A DNA stretch of 64,000 bases from Antedon bifida (lineage: Eukaryota > Echinodermata > Crinoidea > Comatulida > Antedonidae), in NCBI GenBank assembly GCA_963402885.1, contig OY727095.1:253001-317000 (forward strand), read 5' to 3'. Positions 35,801 through 47,800 of the stretch are shown here, piece after piece (positions within the stretch are counted from its first letter, which is position 1; each line of letters opens with the position of its first letter). The position numbers and the translations under genes are program-made. The notes below the pieces were generated by a model, which had not been told where the DNA came from, made no database searches, and saw nothing but the letters and a program-made list of their open reading frames with translations.

Positions 35801-38800
35801 AAATATTTTGGCTAAATTTGGACACAAAACCTTTGTAAATCCTTTGCCTAATGCAATCCAAGTATTACCCCCGCCTCCTAACTTTTGCCAAACTTTGTAC
35901 CCAGCCCCCCTGGTCTATACTTGGTCATATATACAGTATGAAAACTGTTTCAGAAGATTTCAAATCTGTAATATTTGAGATATGGAGCTTTATCTTTTCA
36001 TTTCATTTATTTATTTGGTCAGCATAAAATCAATACAATATATTAAAAAAAAAAAAAATCAACACCTTAAAATGAAACTTATTTCTAATTCATTCCTGAT
36101 TATTCTTTTAGGGAGATGTTTACAGGAAGGCGGTCTATTTGGAGTACTTAGCCGAGTAAGTGATTCAAGACAATACAATTTAATTGATTTTCTTTAAACA
36201 ATATAAAATATTTTTAAAAAAATATAATTTCAATTTATTTCCACAATATAACAGACATATAATATACATAATGGTAAACTAGTTTGTTAATAGATAAACT
36301 TGCATATAAATACAATGTAGTAGTAGTTCAGTCATGTGGATTGAGGTGAAAGTGTTGCACCTGGACCCGCTTTACAAAAAAATAATGACAAAGAACACAA
36401 CAGAATAAAAAAGCATGAGTCATTCAAAAGAATAATAAACTATTAAAGGAAACATGATATGAATTATTATGAAATAGTTATAAAGCAGGGAATTTTACTC
36501 TTCCCTGTTATAAAGTATTAAATTGGTATACACAGTACTTATTGAAAACCTTTGATTGTAATGTTAAACTGACGAAGGCTTTCTCTATACTATCAAACTA
36601 GTTTGACAAAAAAAGTGTGATATGCCCAAATATGGCAGTGATATGCCCACATATGGTAGTGATATGAAATCACCATGTCTATACATGGGCACATATTTTT
36701 GTCGCATGAAGTTTGATAGTGTAGACAGAACTTTTATTGATTGAGTTTAAGTCAGTTATATTACCATATGTTTTTTCTAATAATATTATTGGTAGTAATT
36801 GTCTGTCTTTATAGTAATCTTGAAATTGAAGTATGGTACTTAAATCACCTGACTCACGTCGTTGGTATTGTGGTGGAAATGATCTCACAAATAAGGACCA
36901 GGATGCTCATTGTTAGGAAAGAGGTATTTCTGCTATTTCATTATATAAATATTAATATTTGCATATATATTATATCTAAGCCTCACCTAATCTAAATATA
37001 CTAAGTCAATACTTTTAAGATGACTCAAATCATACTTATACTAATACTCCAATAGGGATTGTGCAATATATTGTAGTAACAAATCTTAATGTTTAAGAAT
37101 GATTTTGAAATAGGGTGCAACAACGTCTTAAAAGTAGTAATAAAGACCTGAAATGAACCTAATATTCTCAATAAAATTTTATTCTTAAAAAATAACCGTA
37201 AATCTATATCTGGCCTAAATTAGAAATTAGAGAATATAATTATACTCCAGTATGAGATACAGTCATACGATATTATCAAAATCACCATCTAAAGCTCTGT
37301 CTGCACTTTAAAACTAGTTTGACAAAAAAAGTGTGATGTGCCCAAATATGGTAGTGATATTACCAAATATGGTAGTGATATGACATCATCATGTCCATAT
37401 ATGGGCACATCACATTTTTTGTCACATAAAGTTTGATAGTGTAGACAGAGCTTTAGTATAATAATTATGATAATGATCATTTTCTTATTGAACATATTCT
37501 TATATAATTTACTGCTATATGTTAAATATATATTTTCTTTATTTTTCTTTTAGTATGAGGTACTGTATAAAACAGCATGTAAGCTTCACGATCACTGTAG
37601 CAATTGCTTCACTCGTTTACAGCGCTTGTTCTCGGACCACAATCCCACAGTTGGAGTAGGTACGTTGGTCTTCATTTCTCAATTTGTAATTTTTAATTTC
37701 TAAGACTAAAAATCGTAGGTATAGGGAAACTCCAAACCTCCCAGTGATACTGTATTAAGAAGTTGGTGAGAATAAATTGATTATGAAAATGAAATGAAAA
37801 TTACAATGTATTTTGATGCTATCATTACTTAAATCTTGCACTAGTTTGGAACCAACTTCCACTCCATATCCGTCAATGTAAATCTCTTAAGCAATTCAAG
37901 TCACTTAAAAAATCTCACCTTTTTCAATAATTCTTGTTGGTCTTTTAGTACTGTGAAACATCAGTAAATATCTCTTTATAAAAGTTTAGTATTACTAATA
38001 TTATTATTACTTTGTTTTTGTAGAATCTCTAATCAACCTACTTGCAAAAGTTGTACTATTATTATTATTACTTTGTTTTTGTAGAATCTCTAATCAACCT
38101 ACTTGCAAAAGTTGTACTATTATTATTATTACTTTGTTTTTGTAGAATCTCTAATCAACCTACTTGCAAAAGTTGTACTATTATTATTATTACTTTGTTT
38201 TTGTAGAATCTCTAATCAACCTACTTGCAAAAGTTGTACTATTATTATTATTACTTTGTTTTTGTAGAATCTCTAATCAACCTACTTGCAAAAGTTGTAC
38301 TATTATTATTATTACTTTGTTTTTGTAGAATCTCTAATCAACCTACTTGCAAAAGTTGTACTATTATTATTATTACTTTGTTTTTGTAGAATCTCTAATC
38401 AACCTACTTGCAAAAGTTGTACTATTATTATTATTAATTTGTTTTTGTAGAATCTCTAATCAACCTACTTGCAAAAGTTGTACTATTATTATTATTACTT
38501 TGTTTTTGTAGAATCTCTAATCAACCTACTTGCAAAAGTTGTACTATTATTATTATTACTTTGTTTTTGTAGAATCTCTAATCAACCTACTTGCAAAAGT
38601 TGTACTATTATTATTATTACTTTGTTTTTGTAGAATCTCTAATCAACCTACTTGCAAAAGTTGTACTATTATTATTATTACTTTGTTTTTGTAGAATCTC
38701 TAATCAACCTACTTGCAAAAGTTGTACTATTATTATTATTAATATTACTTTGTTTTTGTAGAATCTCTAATCAACCTACTTGCAAAAGTTGTCGAATTGA

Positions 38801-41800
38801 AAACCTACCTGACAGGCAAGAAATGCAGCTCATTGCAGTACTACCTACAAAAGTACATGAAGGTATCAACAGAGTACAATTTGTAGAATGCAATTGATAA
38901 AATTTAACAATGCAGGCATCTGTACCAGCATTTCACCTGCACGCCAGTTTGAAAAGATCTCAAGTGATATTGAGACATATCATGACTCCGTTGCTTTTGG
39001 GGTCCCATGACATTTTTGATAAATGAAAATGAAATGAAATCTGACATTTTATGATTTTATTTTATGCATAGGTTGCTAAATATCTACTTTTGTATGACCA
39101 CAATTTTGTTGTGCTTTTCAGGATAGCGTCTCGTTAGCGTATGAAAGATACAAATTGATAGGAACAACAGAACTGAAACTGAACTCTTATACAACTCCTC
39201 TTTCTCCAAGGCTGGTAAGAGCTTATTAATATAAAGCTCTGTCTACACTATCAAACTTTATGTGACAAAAAACATGATGATATCATATCACTACCATATT
39301 TGGGAATATCACTACCATATCTGGGCACATACTTTTTTTGTCAAACTAGTTTGATTGTGTAGACAGAGCTTTACAACCAATGAATGCTTACAGGCGTATT
39401 CCATTGGTCATTCACAAACACTTTGCAGTGATCTACTCCTAATGCTTGCATATACAGTGGAGTTTGAAGAGTTTTCTTCTGATTATCTGCTTAATTATAA
39501 TTCTACGAGTGCCAGCAACTAATATCACTCTATGAAGCACCCTCTAAAAATGTATTAATGTCAAATAGATATGAAATTCATTGATGAATTTGTCTTATAT
39601 TTCAGATGAACTTGCTTCTTTTGAACATCCGTAACGAGGTTGATCATTTTCAAGTTCACTACCAAGAGCCATTTGGAAAGTGAGAATACGTTTTTTATTT
39701 TTAATGGATTCTTGTTTTACATCAAAACAAATATTATATCTTTTACTTCACTGCATATTAATGAGTAGTGTTTGATTGTGTATTTATATTTATAAACTTA
39801 GTTATTATAATAAATGTTATCTTTTGATATAATAGGTTCTTTGATTTGACTGCGCTTGCTGCTCGGGAGTTTTACAACTTACTAATGCAAGATGTCTGTG
39901 CTTTGTGTGAACAATGTCTGAAATTGGAGGTAATTGAGCTAGTTGCTAGGATACCATCTCTATGAATCAAAGAATGTTCTGACTTCGAAGAATAGAAATA
40001 CCTATAAAGATGAGAAAATCATCATGACAATGTAAAATTAATTGTCCATTTTAGACTCCATTTTGGCTTCTTCTGTTTGATATGCTGACATAGATCACTG
40101 GGGCTTTCTTGGTATATTTTGAGAGAGACCCTTTTTACCCTCAAATGTATGCAATGGAACAACACTAGTCTTGCATACAAAACAGATTGATACATTGTAT
40201 TCTTAAAAATCCTCGGATATAGTCCCACTTTGGGTATAATCCCACCCCTACTTTATGTTTGATATCACAAACAGGCATATCCCCGGGTATAGTCCCAGTA
40301 TTGTAGGTTTCTCTCTAATAAGATGCCTACCAATCTTTTTTTTCTGAACCATGATTTCCCCAAGTCACACCCACCAAAGTTAGCCCAATTTTAATTTCTA
40401 GGGGGTGGGATTATACTAGAGGATATACATTACTAAAGGTTGTGATTATTTTGGTGTTTATTGTACTTTTGCTGTAATGTACACACATTTCTGACTACAT
40501 TATGGTTTTTGTTGATAGTCTTTAATATATTTCCTTTTTTCAGCACTCAAATGAGATTGATTTGATGATGTTGAGTCTTGCTTATCGCCTAAACCAACTG
40601 GACATTAAGTGGAAGCAATATATACCAATCCGGTAAATATGTCAATTATCAAATCTGGTTTATAATCAAAAGATTTTAAAGTTATTATACCCTAATGTGT
40701 TTAATGGGTGTAATGTATCCTGTACATAAATTCTATTTCATCTCTGGTTTCAATCATTTTACTGGTATACCTATAAATAAAGTTTGTTTACCAAGAATAG
40801 AGAAACAAGTTTTATCGCAAATAGCATGAGCGGTGCATAGTGGGAAGGATTTCAGAGCCAACGTCACGATGCGTAAATACATGATTTGTTTGTACGTACA
40901 CATTGTGATGTTTGCTCCCAAACCTTTCCCATCATGCATTGCACAATGATGTTCCTTGCAAAATCAAGCTATTTGCGATAAACCTTATTGATAATGATAC
41001 AAATCTAATACCTGCAAAGCATACACATAACATGGTTGAAGATAATCACTTGGGTATTATTTTTGAGTGTTTTTCTTGTTTTTTTAGTCTTCAAGTTTGG
41101 CGTCATCAATTTCATTCTCAAGCTAAACTTTGGCTAGATGTGTTAAGGCAGCATGTTTTATCACTTGTTATCCAAGCAGTCAGTAAAGATACAGTAAGTA
41201 ACAATGTTCGATGTCATCTTATTTTTCCGTATGTATAATGAATTATATTTTTTAATCTTTCATTTATTTATTTTCTACACATTAAACAAATCAACAACAA
41301 CAGATATACTTTAGAAAATGAAAAAAAAAGATACAAAGAGGACAATGTGTGAAAGAAGATTAAAATAAGTAATAATTATCATTGTTATATCTACAGTACA
41401 AGACACTGTTGCTACCTAAGGAAGGCTACCCTGAAATAATGAATGTTAACCACCGTCCACGCAACTCTTCCTTCCTACAAGCTTCTCAAACATCTGCCTT
41501 CTCAGCCGTCACAAGTTCTACATCTCCAATCACAGTTGAAGCTGAGGTAACAAACATACTTTATACTTAATTCAACATTTGAGAGAGTCAACTCTCCCAA
41601 TACCAGACTATCTTAAAAACCAGAAACTCTCCAAAAACCAGACTTTTCTTGAGGTCCAAAAGGTCCTAAATTCCGTTTTACCATTAAAAGCACATTTTGA
41701 ATACCAGACTTTCCATAAAACCAGACATATTAGGCCAGCCCAATAGAGAGTTGACTGTAGTGCATTTTATGTTTTCTTTTATTTTTTCACTCCTTTTTAA

Positions 41801-44800
41801 AACATTGTAAATATTGTCTGTCTTTGTATGGTATCGTGATTTTAAAGTTTTATTTTAGGTTTTTTAATGTCTTTTTATGAATTTTTAAAATCTATTGTTC
41901 TAAAAAAACAGGACCATATGTAAAACAGGTACAATATCTATACCTGATATGTTTTTTATCCGGTATAAATATGTTTTTAATTAAATAAACAATAGTAGCG
42001 TTAATGAAAAACAAAAATGAAATATAACATTTGTATAATTTGTTTTAGGTTCATCATCCAGTGTTAGAAGATCTTTCACAAAAGGCAGCGGCAATAACTT
42101 TAACTCGTCACCAGGTTGGCACATTATCAACCCTGACTCCGCTACAAATGGAAAATCCTTTTTCAAGTAGTGTTGAGAAAGAGCACTCAAGAAGAAACCA
42201 AGACCAACGTCGTAGATGTTTCACAGATGTATCACGGCCAGAAACCAAACCATTAAGTAAAGATGTGTCTGTTTGTGTATCACCTGAGGAAACAAAAGAA
42301 CAATTATTGAGTGAAGATGATTCAACATTTTACACCCCTACACCAGAAATGGACCAGTCGCAATTTGATGATGAAGTTAAACTTTTGACGAATGAACAAT
42401 CTGTTCATCGGAATGAAAAAGTGCAGGACTTGGCTAATAAATTCCTTAGAATAGGTGATTCAAGAGAAGTGTGTAGCTCAGCAACAACTTCACCTTGTAG
42501 TCAATATGAGGATGCGTTTAGCTATTTGGACAAAGACGCTCCAATCAAGTTTATTGGTAATTATAGATCAGGTGTACTGAGTGCAGATCACTTATCATCT
42601 AGTGTAGGCAGTCCTAGGAGATTTGTTTCACCAGAACAACATCGAGGTTTTCTTCTCTCAGCATCTTCTTTTGAAACTGCTAGTGAAGGAACTTTTTACC
42701 CCCGATCTCTTAGTCCTTCTGAAACTAGAGCATCTAGTAGAACAGAATCCCCAGGGTTGTACCCACCTCATACTTCCGCCCTAGAACAGGAGCCGATGGA
42801 TAAAGCTACCGACATGATAGGTAGCAATGACGATGATAGTGTACGTGGGATTGGCACAGATAGTGAGGTCGGTGACCCTTCTGAGCCACCAGAAAAAATG
42901 CCATTTTCTAACAGCGTAGTTGACATGGTGTGTATTGTTCAAAGGTTTGCAGAGTTTATGCAAAGTCTGTGTAATACAATTTATCCAATCGTTGAAGGAG
43001 AGGAAGGAAAGGAAGGAATTAATGTGGAAAGAGAAGAAGTTGGAGAAGGAGGAGGCGATAGTGGTACATTTACACCAAGAGGATCCATGGCAACAGCATC
43101 AATGTCATGGAATGATGCGGCCATTCAGATGAGAGAAGAGCTTGCTATTAAGATGTATATGGTAAGTTTATAATTTAAATATTACTGTTACTGTTCCATC
43201 TTCTCCTGAAGACACCTGGCCGTCATTGACAGATACTTAGTATCAGTTGACTTTACTGTCGAGATCTACGTTTATACCATGCTATACACTTTTTTAAATG
43301 GGTACTCTCCCCTCAGGTCAGGGGATTCTAAAAACCAATTTGAATTAAATTATTGAGGACATACAGTATATGCAACTTTTTTAATAATTATTATAAAATT
43401 ATAAAATTACAGTATAATCAAATGTTATTGGAAAATAATTAATAAATAAATGAAACATTTATTTTTTTATCAGACTGTAACTGACTGTCTGCAACTGTAT
43501 GCTAACAACATGCTGTCAATAGATCTATGTGCCACGCCATCAATGCTTGGAAGTACACTAATTACATCACAGGTATGTTGCTTAATGATAGTCATATTTA
43601 TAAGTATCTTAATAATCCAATTTAATTGCCAACCATATTTAATTATCTAATTCCATTAAGTTTATGGAGTATAAAGTGACTACCAGTACAAATTCAAATG
43701 AGAACAATACATGGTATTATATTTAAAATGTGATATTAAGCTCTGTCTACACTCTCAAACTTTATGTGACACAGAATGTGATGTGGCCATAGACATGATG
43801 ATGTCATATCACTACCATATTTGGGAATATAACTACCATATTTGAGCACATCAAACTAGTTTGATAGTGTAGACAGAGCTTAATATCACATTTACATATT
43901 GTGATTTTATAATACCATGTATTGTTGTCATTTAAACTTGTACTGGTAGTCACTTTATACTCCATAAACTTAATGGAATTAGACTACTGTTATTTTATAA
44001 GTATATTAAGTGTATTGAACTTTAAAGTAAAGGATTACTTTACAACATATCTCCTGGTCAAGTTACACAAGATAAATTGTCAGTTTTTATGATAAAATAG
44101 GCAACATTCCCAAACACTGCTGGGCAGAATAAAAACATCTGATTTTCTATAAACTCTGAATGCATAGTCGAGAAGAATTTGGGACCTTAGACCAACTTCT
44201 GCCATTGACAACAATAAAAATAGATAGCTACTATTTGTGCTCCATTCAGTCATCTTGTACAATGCTAATACTTCTATTTTACATATTTGAATACAGGTGC
44301 TCGATAGCATTACGTTCAATAAGAAACAAGGTCTGATATGGGGTTGTCGACACATGTTGAATGGATCCAACAATTGCAATAAATACTTATCCCGCGACGC
44401 TGAGTACGTCAGTGATGCATTTGAACCAGTCACTGAAGAGGTAATATTGTGTGCAAAATTGTAATCATTTTTTAGCTAATAAAGACATTTTAAGTTTTAA
44501 ATCTGTTTTTGGTCATTTCTTAACCTTTAACTCCTGTTTGTGTAGATGTGTGTTCGAATCAACAACATAGCAGCTCTTTTAAACCTGATGCCATCGTTCA
44601 ACGGTTTATTATCAACAGTTGTTGGAGACTTGCAATCACCTTTGTACATGGGCATGGCAGGTAATATTTGATTCTTGTTTTCCAACTGTATTAAACATTC
44701 ATACATACATATGTTGAGGGGAGGTAGCCCATGGAGGGTGAACAAAGAACACCTGAAAATTAACCACTCCTTTTCGAGTTTTCACTTCCTTCTAAGAAAT

Positions 44801-47800
44801 CAAAGAGTACCAATGGGGAATTTTGTTGGTAACCAAAGTATTTGACACCTGACAATGTAACATTCAACTCTTTTCTTCTAAAGCTTTGTCTACACTATCA
44901 AACTAGTTTGACAAAAAAAGTGTGATGTGTTCAAATATGGTAGTGATATGATAATCATCATGTCCATATATGGGCACATCACATTTTTTGTCACATAACG
45001 TTTGATAGTGTAGTCAAGGCTTTAGAAATGGTGAATTATTCAATAGACAAGTAATCTGTTTTTTTACAGATTTACATGAGAACCTCTGGCACCAATGTGA
45101 GTGTCATTTGCAACAAGTCATCGAGGGCCAGGTTAAGCTGCTTGCCCATAAGGTATGTTTTGATTTATTTTATTTATTACAAAACTAAATAATTTTTACA
45201 ATAACATTATAAACATATTTCTTTTTTTTTTAAATTTAGCTAGAAGATACAAGTACATAATATTTATTCTTCCAATAATTTTTGGAAATTTGCTTTTCAT
45301 TGTCACATTTTTTCATTGTCACATTAAAATACTTAAAATACAGAGCTCATAAAAACAGTTATTACAATATATAAATGAGTTATGTAATTTAATTACCGCC
45401 GTACAACCTGATTAAAATTGAAAATGGAATTTGGATAAAAATAATTCCTATATGTTGTTGTACGAGTACGCTGTGCACATAATCTTATGCCAGATCTATT
45501 ATTGATATATTGAATTTAGAGGATGTGTTTTGTTTTCAAATGATGGCAGTGTAATTAAATTGGAATTACATCATATAGGTTACTTTTTACCTTTACTTGG
45601 TTTATATTTTACTGTTTTCTTTATTCTGTTACTTTAGCTAAACTTATTTGTTCATCAAGCCATCAAACTGTTAACAAACCTAAACATGGTTGGCTACACT
45701 ATATCAAAACGTCTTCAACCAATCACAGAATTTCTGGACAATCACATGATCGCATTCAGCAACTGGCTATACCCAGAATTCTTTGAGAAATTCTCCCATG
45801 CATTGTGGGAAAATATTGTTCAGGTAATGTTTTAATAATAAATTATTTTTGTAATTTGTTCATTCATGAATGTTGAATTATTATTTATACATTTATACTT
45901 TTTATACAATACTTTTAACTGAATAAATTTGATCTTTTTTAGGATTTTAAATCGGAAACAGAAATGCTAAAATCATTGGATGACAAGTCGGACAATCACG
46001 CACTACTGCTTTTACAGGCTCTGGGAGTGAGTAACATATTTATGATCATTCGTCATCAATATTATTTATCATTGCCATCATCATACGATGACACCTGGGC
46101 TAGCCTAAAATGTCTGGTTGTCTGGAAAGTCTGATATTCGGAATGTGTTCTTAATGGTAAAAATGAATTTGGGACCTTTTAAACGTAGAGAGAGTTTCCG
46201 GTTTTCTGAAAGTCTGGTATTGTGAGAGTTGACTGTTAGAGTATGTATAATAATTATCATCCTTAGTATCTCTCTATCTTTAACATACAACTAATATGTA
46301 GTAACTTTTCTTTTTTCCAGCACATGATAGAGTTTATGTACCATGAAGGCGATGGATTGGACATTGATGTGCTTATAAAACATGCAGTAAGTGGAATTGT
46401 ACTTTATAATCACCTCAAACACATTTATTCCAGTGCAATAAGTTGGTATTCACTTTTATTTGTTCTTGGGATTTGTACATGCAACTTTATGCCTGATTTA
46501 AATGTTTTATATTTGTAAGTTCTCTCATGTAATTCAGACTTTGGATGCGATTTTGATATTCATTAAAATGAAATGGTAGTTAATCAAAATTAATCCGTAT
46601 TCATAATGTCTGTACTTGTCTTTTTTAGGAACACACAATGTATTTGTTGCAACTTCATTCAATGGACACAAGGCAGCTAATTTGTCTTTATAAACAACTC
46701 CTTTCACAGGTTAGACAATTATTAATTTACAGAGTATTAAAAGTAAAATTAGAAACCCATCTACAGTATTTTTACAAGTCCCAAGTATCGTATACACAAA
46801 TGTATACAAACTTACCACATTTAATGAAAATGTGTTCTGTGTCATAGATTTCTTGATAAAGTGATAGAGCAGTGATACTAGTATCTTTAATTGTTTGTAT
46901 CTGTTTTTAAATGATTTGGAATGAAATTCCTTAGTTACCTACTAGTACCATGTGATTAAAGCAACACCTCGCAAATAGTACTCAATTCCAGTGAAGACAG
47001 TGTAGCAAATATTCATTTTCGGTTACCTCTATGAAACATTTCGCTGGCTTTAAATCTTTTTACAGCGATACATGTTATTTTATTATGACTGTTCACTACT
47101 CTTAAATTATTAATTATGTTGTGATTGGAAATTCATTGATTTAAGATCGGAAGCGAATTCACAATTAGGCCTTTTTATTTTTCTTTTGTGTGAATCGCGC
47201 AATTGTGTTATTTAGAAGATGAATAGCAGCGACGATTCTTCTAGTCTGAGCACGTGCAATGGAAACAATGTGCAGCTACCTTCAGCGGATGTACTTCACT
47301 GCATGTACCGTGATCTGCATGCCATTCGGAAGTGTTTCAGTGGACACCAGTTACTACACTGGATCCAAAATAACACTGCATCGGAAGGTGAGATGAATAT
47401 CTTTGTTTTAGGTAAACAAAATACTGTAGTACTATTTAAATACATAAAAAAAACAGACTAAATGTGTTCACATTTGTGTTTTTGTTTTATTTAGACCCTC
47501 TAGGTGTCTGTCAGAAGCTGCTTGATCATAAAGTAATCCAAGCAATCAACATTAGTAAAAATAGAAGCAAACATAGTAAGTTGATCTTACTTTCTCGAAT
47601 GTATTTTCTGTAACCTTGAAGCTCTGTCAACACTATCAAACTTTATGTGATATAAAATGTGATGTGCCCATATATGGACATGATGATGTCATATCACTAC
47701 CATATTTGGGCACATCACACTTGTCAAACTAGTTTGATAGTGTAGACAGAAATTTAGACCCATTTTACATACAAATTCAATATACTATATAAAGATCTTT

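Noticed and set aside
46710..46847. C-terminal extension of the MUN protein by read-through to a stop at 46847
   Set aside because: A donor sits at 46710, the extension looks like intron translation, and no poly(A) hexamer follows soon. It remains the alternative if the DEP exons are a separate gene.
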